64,000 nucleotides of DNA from the NCBI GenBank assembly GCA_024642045.1, contig JAHEBX010000002.1, forward strand, positions 1 through 64,000. Direction: 5' to 3'. The notes under the pieces were generated by a model. It saw only the letters and a list, made by a program, of their open reading frames with translations, was not told the DNA's origin and searched no databases. The position numbers and the translations under genes are program-made. Below, one piece after another: positions 46,484 to 54,727 of the stretch. This DNA comes from Pseudorhodobacter sp. (GTDB taxonomy: Bacteria; Pseudomonadota; Alphaproteobacteria; Rhodobacterales; Rhodobacteraceae). The stretch's first letter is position 1, and every line of letters starts with the position of its first letter.

Positions 46484-47418
46484 GGGGTAACCTCGGCGTC
46501 GCGCCCTGCTTCGGTCAGCCGAAAAGCGTCGGCGCATTTTTTCGCCAATGCACGGACGCGGCCAATGTAGGCCTGACGCTCGGTGACCGAGATCACGCCG
46601 CGCGCATCGAGCAGGTTAAAAAGGTGGCTGGCTTTGATGGTCTGGTCATAGGCAGGATGCGCCATGATGATGGTTTTGCCCGTCTTGGGATCAAGCGGCG
46701 GAAACTCCAGCAGGCGCTGACATTCGGCCTCGGCATCCTCGAAATGGCGCAGCAGCTGTGCCGTCTCGGCGCCGTCGAAGTTGTGACGCGAATACTCTTC
46801 CTCGGTCTGGCGGAAGATATCGCCATAGGTCAGCGGGATCGGCGATCTTGGGTCGTTGAAGGGCATGTCCATAACGTGATCAACGCCCAGAACATACATC
46901 GCGAGGCGCTCAAGGCCATAGGTCAACTCACCTGAAACCGGGCGGCAGTCATGGCCACCGACCTGTTGGAAATAGGTGAACTGCGACACTTCCATCCCAT
47001 CGCACCAGACCTCCCACCCCAGCCCCCAAGCCCCCAGGGTTGGGCTTTCCCAGTCGTCCTCGACAAAACGGATGTCGTGCAGCGAGGCGTCAATGCCAAT
47101 TGCCGCCAGCGAGCCGAGGTAGAGGTCTTGCAGATCTGGCGGCGACGGTTTGATGATCACCTGATATTGATAATAGTGCTGCAAGCGGTTCGGATTCTCG
47201 CCATAGCGCCCATCGGTGGGGCGGCGCGACGGCTGGACATAGGCCGCCGCCCAAGGCTTGGAGCCCAATGAGCGCAGCGTGGTCGCAGGGTGGAAAGTGC
47301 CCGCGCCAACCTCCATGTCATAGGGCTGAAGCACCGCGCAGCCTTGCGCTGCCCAGTAATTTTGCAATCGAAGGATGATTTCCTGAAAGCTTTGTGGTGC
47401 TTTGGATGCCTCAGCCAT
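46480..47418 (-). CDS. glyQ: Glycine--tRNA ligase alpha subunit
   Basis: A 312-residue class II catalytic subunit. The ATG at 47418 ([27 protein letters not shown]) fits the family. Motifs: [53 protein letters not shown] and [12 protein letters not shown]. First gene of glyQ-small protein-glyS, all with overlapping stops and starts. Confidence 0.97.
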   Translation of the reverse strand: MAEASKAPQSFQEIILRLQNYWAAQGCAVLQPYDMEVGAGTFHPATTLRSLGSKPWAAAYVQPSRRPTDGRYGENPNRLQHYYQYQVIIKPSPPDLQDLYLGSLAAIGIDASLHDIRFVEDDWESPTLGAWGLGWEVWCDGMEVSQFTYFQQVGGHDCRPVSGELTYGLERLAMYVLGVDHVMDMPFNDPRSPIPLTYGDIFRQTEEEYSRHNFDGAETAQLLRHFEDAEAECQRLLEFPPLDPKTGKTIIMAHPAYDQTIKASHLFNLLDARGVISVTERQAYIGRVRALAKKCADAFRLTEAGRDAEVTP

Positions 47419-47575
47419 GACAGACCTCTTGAAATGCAGCCTTTCCATAGGCAAGACGCGGGTCAGGGTCAATGCGGCGCAGGGGTTTGGCGCGGAAAGC
47501 GGGTGCAAGTTTCTGCTTCACTGGTTAGCATTGGCAAAAGACCGCACCAGCGCGGCGAATAAGATAGGCGAGTTG

Positions 47576-49324
47576 ATGATATTTCGAATAATGGCAGCAG
47601 CGCTTTGCATCATTCTGGGCGGCGCACAGATGGCAGCGGCACAACAGCAGGCCTGGGTTCAGATCGAAGCGCAACCAGATTTGCGCGCCGCCGAGGATCG
47701 CGCCCGTGCCTATGCTCTGGGCTTGCCCGACGTCGCGGGCTATCAGATCGCGCAAGGCTGGTATGCCGTGGTGCTTGGCCCCTATGAGCCCGCCGAAGCG
47801 GCGGCGGTGCTTGGAAAGTTAAAGCGTCAGGGCCTGATCCCGTCGGACAGCTACATCACCGATAGCAGCAAGCATCTGCAACAGTTTTGGCCCGTGGGGC
47901 AAATGACTGCCGGCGTGCCCGCTGACGGGGCAGCCGAACCCGTGGCGGAACCTGTGACTGAACCCGCGCCTGACCCCTTGGACGCAGTCCAGCAGACGGA
48001 AACAATCAGCCAATCGCGCGCGGCCGAGGCTGAATTGTCACGCGACGAACGCAAGGAATTGCAAGAGGCTTTGGCCTGGTATGGCTATTATAGCGCCAGC
48101 ATTGACGGGGCATTTGGCGCCGGCACGCGCAAATCAATGGCCGATTGGCAAGAAGCGGTCGGCTATGAACCAACCGGGGTTCTGAGCACCGAACAGCGCG
48201 CCATTCTGACCGCCAACCACAAGGCCGATCTGGCCGAATTCGGGTTTCAGTCAGTCAGCGAGGCCGAGGCAGGGATCGAGATTACCCTGCCACTGTCGCT
48301 GGTGCAGTTTGACCATTACGAGCCGCCCTTCGTGCATTTCAGCGAAAGAAACGGCTCTGGACTGCAGATCATCCTGATCTCGCAACCGGGCGCCACGTCA
48401 AGCCTCGCGGGGCTTTATGATGTGCTGCAAACGTTGGAAGTCGTGCCCGCGAATGGCGCTCGCAGCCTTGGCGAGCGCAGCTTTACCATCAATGCTGCCT
48501 CGGACAAGGTGGAAAGCTTTGCCTATGCCGAGACCGTTCAAAATGCTGTAAAGGGCTATCTGGTGGTTTGGAAACCGCAGGATGGCGCGCGCATGCAGCG
48601 TATTCTGCCCGCCCTGAAGGCAAGTTTCCGCAGTCTTGGCAACAAGGCGCTGGACCCGGGCCTCGTCCCTATGGATGCCACCGCGCGCGAAGGGCTGTTG
48701 TCGGGGCTGGAAGTCAAGACGCCCAAGCTGTCGCGTTCAGGCTTTTACGTCGATGCCAAGGGCGATGTGGTGACGACGATTGAGGCGGTGGCGCAATGCG
48801 GTCGCGTCACCATCGACACCGATACCGATGCCGAGGTGCTGTTACAGGATGCACGCTCGGGATTGGCGGTGCTGCGCCCGAAACAAGCACTCGCGCCACA
48901 GGCTTATGCGCGGTTGCAGCCGGGCCAGCCGCGGATCGGAGCCGAGATTGCGGTGGCGGGATATTCCTATGAGGGCAAACTACCCGCGCCAGTGCTGACG
49001 TTTGGCAGTCTGGCCGAGAACGCCGGCCTGAACGGCGAGGCAGAGGTCAGCCGCCTGACCGTGCCGCTGCTGCCCGGCGATGCGGGCGGGCCGGTGCTGG
49101 ATGCGACGGCCTCGGTCGTGGGGATGGTGCTGGCCGGGGTCAAGACAGGTGCCAAGGTGCTGCCCGAGGGCGTGGCCTTTGCTGTCCAAGGCCTTGTAAT
49201 CGCACAGGCTTTGGCTGCGGCAGGGATCACGCCAGAGCCGGCGACCGTTACTGATCTGGCGACACCAGACGCCTTGCAGGCAACGGGCATGGGAATGACC
49301 GTGCTGGTTTCGTGCTGGGAGTAG
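47576..49324 (+). CDS. Secreted SPOR / peptidoglycan-binding / pseudo-trypsin protein
   Basis: A 582-residue protein. Signal peptide MIFRIMAAALCIILGGAQMAAA (cleaved ~23); ATG 47576 is the only start giving it. Residues ~28-100 resemble a SPOR domain (WVQIEAQPDLRAAEDRARAY, GWYAVVLGPYEPAEAAAVL). A PG_binding_1 domain follows at ~155-215 (LQEALAWYGYYSASIDGAFGAGTRKSM). The C-terminal ~190 residues have a trypsin/DegP-like fold outline, but the His motif (TxxH) reads TTIEAVAQC and the nucleophile motif GDSGGP reads GDAGGP. The triad is lost, so it is probably a scaffold, not a protease. Confidence 0.82.
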   Translation: MIFRIMAAALCIILGGAQMAAAQQQAWVQIEAQPDLRAAEDRARAYALGLPDVAGYQIAQGWYAVVLGPYEPAEAAAVLGKLKRQGLIPSDSYITDSSKHLQQFWPVGQMTAGVPADGAAEPVAEPVTEPAPDPLDAVQQTETISQSRAAEAELSRDERKELQEALAWYGYYSASIDGAFGAGTRKSMADWQEAVGYEPTGVLSTEQRAILTANHKADLAEFGFQSVSEAEAGIEITLPLSLVQFDHYEPPFVHFSERNGSGLQIILISQPGATSSLAGLYDVLQTLEVVPANGARSLGERSFTINAASDKVESFAYAETVQNAVKGYLVVWKPQDGARMQRILPALKASFRSLGNKALDPGLVPMDATAREGLLSGLEVKTPKLSRSGFYVDAKGDVVTTIEAVAQCGRVTIDTDTDAEVLLQDARSGLAVLRPKQALAPQAYARLQPGQPRIGAEIAVAGYSYEGKLPAPVLTFGSLAENAGLNGEAEVSRLTVPLLPGDAGGPVLDATASVVGMVLAGVKTGAKVLPEGVAFAVQGLVIAQALAAAGITPEPATVTDLATPDALQATGMGMTVLVSCWE

Positions 49325-49342
49325 AGCGTCTTAAATAAAATA

Positions 49343-49369
49343 AAAGGCAGCCCTGCGCGGGCCGCCTTT
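49343..49369 (-). terminator. Terminator of folE2 (possibly bidirectional)
   Basis: 11-bp stem with one A-C mismatch (49343-49353 with 49359-49369), 5-nt loop. On the minus strand it is followed by a T/A-rich tract (complement of 49331-49345), so it best serves folE2. It lies between the convergent folE2 and pseudo-trypsin genes. Confidence 0.72.
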
Positions 49370-49391
49370 GCCTACTGCGGCAGCGCTTACA

Positions 49392-50480
49392 TCAGCCGAC
49401 GTGATAGAGGCTTGCGAACAGCCGCGGGTCAAGGCTGGTTGCGGCGAAGGTTTCGCCTACGGTCAGCACCGACACTGCATCGTGGCTGTGCAGGCTTTCC
49501 TGATGGCTTGCCACGACGCGGAAATCGCCAATGCGAGGGTCACTTTGCAGGGCTGCGCAAAAGCTGCGCGCGGCATCCTCGACAAAGATCGGGTTCGCGG
49601 CGTTCAGCTCGGCAAAGGCCTGCTCATCCTCGCGCTTGACCATAACTTGGGTTTCAGTCGGCACGGCAGAGCGGGCGAGTTCGATCAGGTCTTCGAACCA
49701 CAGGCATTTGTCGCCTTCGAGTTTCACCGAGATGCGCGCGACGGACCGCTGGCTGTGCGGCGTCGCCAGCTGTCCACGAGTCTGACGAGCGTGTTCCGAC
49801 AGCTCTAGGCTGCACGGGCAGGTCGAGGAATAGACGAAATCGAGGTGCATGATCCGAGTGCGCACCCCTGCGATGTCCACAAGTTCGAGGGCGATGTCAT
49901 AATACTGCCAGCCCGAAAGACCCGAACGCAACGAGCCCACTTTCATCGGAAAAGAGAACCGCATCTGGATTCGCGCGTCGAATGAGCCGAGGTTGGTCAG
50001 GTAATCTTCCAAGGCGTGTTCAATCACACCGAACGAAAAGTCGCGCTCGGCATGGGCATAAAATGAGCGCATGATGCGGCTCATGTTGATGCCTTTTTTC
50101 TCGGCCTCAAGGCTGACCGAGCCAGTCACCGAGGTTTCCAGCGTCAGCGGGCCATTGTCACGGGTGCGATAGTTGATCGGCAGGCGAAAATTCGAGATCC
50201 CGACGTGCTGGATCGTCTGCCTGGCCCCGACGATCAAACTGGACGGACCATTTTGCAAATCGGGCATCGAATCCTTATAGGCCTCCGTCACCTTGAAATC
50301 GGCGGGATATTCCCGCGACATCACAGGATAGCCTGCACCAACCAACGCGCCCGCCTCGGGTGCCAGTGCGACGATTTCCGTCTCGGACGCCCGCGCAGCC
50401 CAAAGCCGCAGCGTCGCAAGCGCAGCCTCGGCCTCTTCCAGCCCCGGTTTGTGATCACGATCCGGCATATGAATATTCAT
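49392..50480 (-). CDS. folE2: GTP cyclohydrolase I type FolE2
   Basis: A 362-residue GTP cyclohydrolase, first enzyme of folate synthesis, of the type IB class that does not need zinc. Landmarks: VGISNFRLPINY, INMSRIMRSFYAHA, SSTCPCSLELSEHARQ with the metal/catalytic Cys, and QRSVARISVKLEGD. It supplies the substrate for the folB/folP steps encoded ~10 kb away. No Zur-type operator was recognised in the 112 bases upstream. Confidence 0.95.
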   Translation of the reverse strand: MNIHMPDRDHKPGLEEAEAALATLRLWAARASETEIVALAPEAGALVGAGYPVMSREYPADFKVTEAYKDSMPDLQNGPSSLIVGARQTIQHVGISNFRLPINYRTRDNGPLTLETSVTGSVSLEAEKKGINMSRIMRSFYAHAERDFSFGVIEHALEDYLTNLGSFDARIQMRFSFPMKVGSLRSGLSGWQYYDIALELVDIAGVRTRIMHLDFVYSSTCPCSLELSEHARQTRGQLATPHSQRSVARISVKLEGDKCLWFEDLIELARSAVPTETQVMVKREDEQAFAELNAANPIFVEDAARSFCAALQSDPRIGDFRVVASHQESLHSHDAVSVLTVGETFAATSLDPRLFASLYHVG

Positions 50481-50592
50481 CGCAGTGCCCCCAAAGGTTG
50501 CAGACCCGCAATATAGAGGATCTGCCCCCCTAACCCAAGCCTTACCGAAGAAATACGCGCCAAACGCGACATTGGATTAACGGCGGCTTCAT

Positions 50593-51057
50593 TTATTGGC
50601 CAATTATTCGCTGCATCCGAAAATTTTCGATCTGCTGGCCGTGGCGTTCGAGGGTTTGGCGAGCGATTTCCTGCCAGCCAAGGCGGACAAAGAAGCTATG
50701 AGCGGCCAGACTCGCCTCGACGGTGAGTCGCGGCAAGGCTCGGGTGCGCGCCTCGGCCAGAACTGCGGCGTGCAGCGCGTGCCCCAAGCCCCTGCCCCGC
50801 TGCTCGGGGGCGACAAAGGCGAGATCGAGGTAGCCATCGCCGCGCATCGACATAAAGCCCAAAGGTCGATCGGTTACAGCCACCCAAGTTGTCAGCCCCT
50901 CAAGCCGCGCCGACCACACTTGCGCGCTGGGACGCAAGGGCGCCCAAGCGGCAAGCTGGTCTGTGCTATAGTGCGCTGCTGCCCCGATGCGCACCGCGTC
51001 GAAAAATATCTGCGCCAACGCGTCAGCGTCTTCGGGCTGGTAGGCCCTGATGATCAT
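50593..51057 (-). CDS. GNAT-family N-acetyltransferase
   Basis: A 154-residue acetyltransferase: IRAYQPEDADALAQIFFDAVR at the N-terminus, the acetyl-CoA loop VAPEQRGRGLGHAL (Q/RxxGxG/A) and a closing SFFVRLGWQEIARQ. The substrate is unknown. Its ATG overlaps the metZ stop (ATGA), so it shares the SAM-controlled transcript. Confidence 0.9.
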   Translation of the reverse strand: MIIRAYQPEDADALAQIFFDAVRIGAAAHYSTDQLAAWAPLRPSAQVWSARLEGLTTWVAVTDRPLGFMSMRGDGYLDLAFVAPEQRGRGLGHALHAAVLAEARTRALPRLTVEASLAAHSFFVRLGWQEIARQTLERHGQQIENFRMQRIIGQ

Positions 51058-52229
51058 GCCAGGGCTGCGGTCAGTTCTGCGATCAGATCACCTGCATCTT
51101 CCAAGCCGACCGACAGGCGGATCAAGCCGCCCGTGATGCCCAGCACATCCTTTTGCGGCTGTGGCAGGCGCTGGTGGGTGGTGGTGGCGGGATGGGTCGC
51201 GATGGTTTTGGCATCACCAAGGTTGTTGGAAATCTTGATGATATCCAGCGCGTTACAGAATTTGAACGCGGCTTCTTTGCCGCCCTTTATCTCAAAGGTT
51301 ACAAGTGTGCCGCCCGACCCCATCTGCGCCATCGCCAACCCATGCTGGGGGTGTGAGGCAAGTCCGGGGTAGATCACTTTGGACACGGCAGGGTTGCCAG
51401 CCAGCGCAGTTGCAATTTTCAGCGCCGAGTCGGCCATCGCGCGGCAGCGCAAATCCAGCGTCGCCATGCCGTTCAGCATAATCCACGCGGTAAAAGGGCT
51501 CATCGCGGCGCCGGTGTGCTTGAGGTAAGGCTCGGCCACTTTGCGCACAAAGTCGCGCGTGCCGCAGATCACCCCGCCCAACGCACGACCCTGCCCGTCA
51601 ACGTGTTTGGTCGTCGAATAGACCACGACATCCGCGCCTTGCTCGACCGCGCGCGAAAAGATCGGCGTGGCAAAGACGTTATCGACGATAACAAGCGCAC
51701 CATGCGCATGGGCGATTTCGGCGACCGATTTGATGTCGACCAATTGCAGCGTGGGGTTCGACATGGATTCGAAGAACACGGCCTTGGTCGCGGGGGTGAT
51801 GGCTGTGCGCCATTGGTCCAGATCATCGCCATCGACAAAGGTGACATTGACGCCGTAACGGGTCAGCACCTCTTCCAGGATATAGAGACACGAGCCGAAC
51901 AGCGCCCGCGAGGACACCACATGGTCGCCTGCGCGCAGCATCGAGGTCAGCGCGCCGTTGACCGCGGCCATCCCCGAAGCGGTGGCGAAAGCGTCCTCAG
52001 TGCCCTCCAGGGCCGCAATACGCTCTTCGAACATGCGGGTGGTGGGGTTGCCATAGCGGGCATAGATGAATTCATCATCACCCGCCTTGATAAAGCGTTC
52101 TTCGGCAGATTCGGCCGTGGGATAGGCGAAGCCCTGCGTGAGAAAAATCGCCTCGGCCATCTCACCGTATTGGCTGCGCCGGCTGCCTTCGTGCACGAGC
52201 TTCGTGCGGGTTTTCCAGTCTTTTGTCAT
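51054..52229 (-). CDS. metZ: O-succinylhomoserine sulfhydrylase
   Basis: A 391-residue PLP enzyme of the Cys/Met-metabolism family making homocysteine from O-succinylhomoserine and sulfide. Motifs: EFIYARYGNPTTRMFEERIAALE, the PLP Lys in VVYSTTKHVDGQGRALGG and SVGLEDAGDLIAELTAAL at the end. The start is MTKDWKTRTKLVHEGSRRSQYGEMAEAIF. A SAM-II riboswitch and an intrinsic terminator precede it, which fits a methionine-biosynthesis gene and supports metZ over cystathionine gamma-synthase. Confidence 0.94.
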   Translation of the reverse strand: MTKDWKTRTKLVHEGSRRSQYGEMAEAIFLTQGFAYPTAESAEERFIKAGDDEFIYARYGNPTTRMFEERIAALEGTEDAFATASGMAAVNGALTSMLRAGDHVVSSRALFGSCLYILEEVLTRYGVNVTFVDGDDLDQWRTAITPATKAVFFESMSNPTLQLVDIKSVAEIAHAHGALVIVDNVFATPIFSRAVEQGADVVVYSTTKHVDGQGRALGGVICGTRDFVRKVAEPYLKHTGAAMSPFTAWIMLNGMATLDLRCRAMADSALKIATALAGNPAVSKVIYPGLASHPQHGLAMAQMGSGGTLVTFEIKGGKEAAFKFCNALDIIKISNNLGDAKTIATHPATTTHQRLPQPQKDVLGITGGLIRLSVGLEDAGDLIAELTAALA

Positions 52230-52245
52230 GGCGTCGACCCCCGGC

Positions 52246-52280
52246 CAAAGAAAAGCCCCGAAACCAAGAGGATTCGGGGC
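52246..52280 (-). terminator. Attenuator terminator between SAM-II riboswitch and metZ
   Basis: On the minus strand, GCCCCGAA (complement of 52273-52280) pairs with TTCGGGGC (complement of 52255-52262), 10-nt loop, followed by TTTTCTTT. Located between the aptamer and the metZ ribosome-binding site, so SAM binding probably acts on transcription. Confidence 0.85.
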
Positions 52281-52291
52281 ATAAACCCTGA

Positions 52292-52346
52292 CCTCTTTAG
52301 CGGTTTATTTAACGTGGCCCGCAATCGGGTAACAAAGCGCCACGGG
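52292..52346 (-). ncRNA. SAM-II riboswitch (metZ leader)
   Basis: On the minus strand the aptamer shows P1 arm CGTGG, a CTTTG-containing loop, TTGC, P1' CCACG (pairing 52340-52344 with 52313-52317), then the conserved GTTAAA and GCTAAAG joining segments. This is the SAM-II (metA-motif) pattern found upstream of metZ/metA in Alphaproteobacteria. It senses S-adenosylmethionine through an H-type pseudoknot. Confidence 0.88.
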
Positions 52347-52381
52347 CGAGGGGATACTCTGCGTCAAAGCAAAGGTCAACG

Positions 52382-52425
52382 GGGATCAGGTCGGAGGGGA
52401 TCAGGTCGGAGGGGATCAGGTCGGA
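52382..52425. repeat. Triplicated 15-bp tandem repeat at a gene end
   Basis: Unit GGGATCAGGTCGGAG occurs three times (52382-52396, 52397-52411, 52412-52425, the last one base short). The third unit contains the stop codon of the adjacent membrane-protein gene. Because the unit is 15 bases, every unit repeats the TGA stop in the same frame. Confidence 0.9.
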
Positions 52426-53039
52426 ATGCCGTGGCCGTCTTGCACGGTTCGGATCAGCGCGGTGCGCACCATGTTGGAGAGAAGCGGCAGCAGGCCAAAG
52501 TACAAAAGCCATGTGCTTTGCGTCGCGTTCTGGATCAGGGTTTCGTTCGCCAGCACCATCGCGAGGTTATAGACAGCCAAAGCCCGCGTCATCATCGCAT
52601 CGGTGGGGCGCATGAAGGGTTCGGGGAAGCGGCGCTTGACGATGCTATAGCCACCGTCGATCACGTCGATGACATAAAGTGCGGCCGCGACTAGGAAATA
52701 GCCGCTGAGAAAGCGCTGACACAGATAGGGATCGGCTTTGAACGCCAATATCGCCAACAGACCGGGGCCACAGACCATCACCAACATCGTCGTCGCAGGC
52801 CCCGAAAAATGAGCGCGGGTTCGGGTTATCAGCTTGTTTGACTTCAATGCAAGCCTCAGCGCGGTCGCCAGCACAAAAGCGGTCATGAAGGCTGTGGCTT
52901 CGTCATTCAGCCAGATACGCAGTAACGGCCAAGCGATCAGGATCACCAACCCGGGAACGAGGATTTCCACATCGAAGGCCGCCGAGCGGCGCAGGGTGTG
53001 AAAGAGCTGCTGCGCATTTGCGATGGTCTGGTCGAACAT
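52416..53039 (-). CDS. Multi-pass membrane protein of unknown function
   Basis: A 207-residue protein. The ATG at 53039 (MFDQTIANAQQLF) follows GGAGG by 4 bases; an ATG 17 codons earlier has no such site. Hydrophobic segments lie near 24-43, 47-66, 82-100, 110-128 and 173-190. C-terminus ends GHGIPT at a stop that lies in the 15-bp tandem repeat. No family recognised; upstream of it on the same strand lies yciB. Confidence 0.78.
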   Translation of the reverse strand: MFDQTIANAQQLFHTLRRSAAFDVEILVPGLVILIAWPLLRIWLNDEATAFMTAFVLATALRLALKSNKLITRTRAHFSGPATTMLVMVCGPGLLAILAFKADPYLCQRFLSGYFLVAAALYVIDVIDGGYSIVKRRFPEPFMRPTDAMMTRALAVYNLAMVLANETLIQNATQSTWLLYFGLLPLLSNMVRTALIRTVQDGHGIPT

Positions 53040-53155
53040 TCTGCCTCCGGAGCTGTCTGAGCGGCCAATCTGGGGCAGAATGAGTGTCATCTATAGACCG
53101 AAGTGTGGCGCAAATGCGTTATTATGCGCGCATTCGGAAAAACACTGTTTCCAGA

Positions 53156-53758
53156 TCACACCTTATCTTCGGGAATAGCATAGCGTGACAGCACGCCGGC
53201 CTGACTGAGGAAAAAGGCGAACATCGCCGCTGTCAGTCCAAAGGTCTTGAAGCTGACCCAGGTTTCGGTGCTGCACAGCCGCCAGATCGCCTCGTTCGCA
53301 ACGGCGAGTGCAAAGAAAAACGCACACAGGCGGCGCGTCAGGATCATCCAGCCCTCGGCTTGCATCGGCAGGGCCTCTTCCATCACGATCTTGAGGTACG
53401 ATTCACCGCGCAGCAGGCCAAACCCAAGCGCGCCGCCAAAAGCCAGATACAGCAACGTCGGCTTCATCTTGATAAAACGCTCGTCGTTCAGCCAGACCGA
53501 CAGACCGCCCATGACAACGACAAGGATCAGCGTCATCAGCTGCATCTTGGACAACTTGCCGGTCAGCTTCCACAACAGCGCGGTGCTGGCGATGATCATC
53601 AGCACGAAAAGCGCTGTCATCACGATAAAGCCCGAGTAGTCGTTGCCAAGGATATGGAAAGTGCGGTCCTTGAAAAAGCGAAAGCCCGCGAAGAACAGCA
53701 CGATAGGCCCGAGTTCGAGCCCGAGTTTCAGCATGGGATTGATCTTGTGGTCGCTCAT
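53156..53758 (-). CDS. yciB: Inner-membrane septation-associated protein YciB/IspZ family
   Basis: A 200-residue protein with five to six membrane segments. NPMLKLGLELGPIVLFFAGF and the SVWLNDERFIKMKPTLLYLAFGG motif are diagnostic for the YciB/IspZ family, linked to cell-envelope synthesis and septation. The start lies directly next to the stop of the EamA gene. Confidence 0.92.
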   Translation of the reverse strand: MSDHKINPMLKLGLELGPIVLFFAGFRFFKDRTFHILGNDYSGFIVMTALFVLMIIASTALLWKLTGKLSKMQLMTLILVVVMGGLSVWLNDERFIKMKPTLLYLAFGGALGFGLLRGESYLKIVMEEALPMQAEGWMILTRRLCAFFFALAVANEAIWRLCSTETWVSFKTFGLTAAMFAFFLSQAGVLSRYAIPEDKV

Positions 53759-54658
53759 CTAGCCCGCCATTTCCATAACAACTGCACCAAGTGCAATTAG
53801 CCCCATCAGAAGGGCGCGCGCCAGCCCTACCTTTTCTTTCAGCACCAGCCAGCCGATCAGCGCGGCAAAGACGGTCGAAGTCTCGCGCAGCACTGCCGCT
53901 TCGCCGACGCGGTCAAGCCGGGTGGCGAGCATGATCGAACCAAAGGAGAAAAAGGCTACGATTGCGCCCAGCAGCCCGCGTTTGAACAAGGGGATCGCCT
54001 CGGGCAGGCTGAGCAAGCGCAGGCGGCGGGCTGATAGCAGCGGCATGGTAAAGCTGTCGATCAGAAAGAACCACGCAAGGAACGTGAAGGGGTCTGCCGT
54101 CGCGCGGATCCCGTAAGCGTCATAGGTTGTATAGGCCGCGACAAGTGCCCCCGTCGCCACCGCAAAACCCAGCGCCGAGGCCAACCGGTCGCGGTTGAGC
54201 GTGACGTAGCGCAAGTTGTAGGCAGCCAGGCCAAAGATACCCGACGTCAGCAGCGCCACCCCCAGCCATTGCACAAGGTTGTAATGCTCGGCAAAGACCA
54301 CCCCCGCCACCAGCACGGTAAAAAGCGGCCCCGTGCCGCGCACCACCGGATAGACCACGGTATAGGCGCCACGGGTGTAGGTCATCGCTTGCAGCACCTT
54401 ATAGATTCCGTGGATCACAAAGGCGCCGGCAAAGATCGGCCACATATGCGGTTCGGGGAAGGGCACGACAAACAGTGCAAGCGGCAGCGCGATCAGCCCG
54501 TAGCAGATGTCGATCGCCGCGCGTGACATCCAAGGGTCGTGTCGCCCCTTTTGCAAAGCCCCAAACAAAGCGTGCAAGATTGCTGCGCTGAGCGCGAGGA
54601 TCAGCGCGACATGCTGGCCCTGCGGCGTGCCTTCGATAGAGATCAGCCAGTTGGACAT
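53759..54658 (-). CDS. EamA/DMT-family transporter
   Basis: A 299-residue protein with about ten hydrophobic segments and two EamA repeats (ALSAAILHALFGALQKG; FFSFGSIMLATRLDRVGEAAVLRETSTVFAALIGWLVLKEKVG). The ATG at 54658 is preferred over a GTG two codons earlier. Probably a metabolite exporter; substrate unknown. The stop touches the yciB start. Confidence 0.9.
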   Translation of the reverse strand: MSNWLISIEGTPQGQHVALILALSAAILHALFGALQKGRHDPWMSRAAIDICYGLIALPLALFVVPFPEPHMWPIFAGAFVIHGIYKVLQAMTYTRGAYTVVYPVVRGTGPLFTVLVAGVVFAEHYNLVQWLGVALLTSGIFGLAAYNLRYVTLNRDRLASALGFAVATGALVAAYTTYDAYGIRATADPFTFLAWFFLIDSFTMPLLSARRLRLLSLPEAIPLFKRGLLGAIVAFFSFGSIMLATRLDRVGEAAVLRETSTVFAALIGWLVLKEKVGLARALLMGLIALGAVVMEMAG

Positions 54659-54683
54659 TTGCACTTTGCGTTGCGGGCCTTGG

Positions 54684-54704
54684 GGGCGTTGCCCTCAAAC
54701 CCCC
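54684..54704 (+). repeat. Short intergenic repeat (copy 2)
   Basis: Matches 3950-3970 at 18 of 21 positions in the same orientation. It also holds a small hairpin (GGGC-GTT-GCCC, 54684-54694). It lies between the ftsY stop and the EamA start. Confidence 0.4.
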
Positions 54705-54727
54705 GTGATAGTTGCGGGTAGAGGATG

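Noticed and set aside
52382-52425. CRISPR-like array
   Set aside because: The units are contiguous with no spacers and number only three; a simple tandem duplication explains them.
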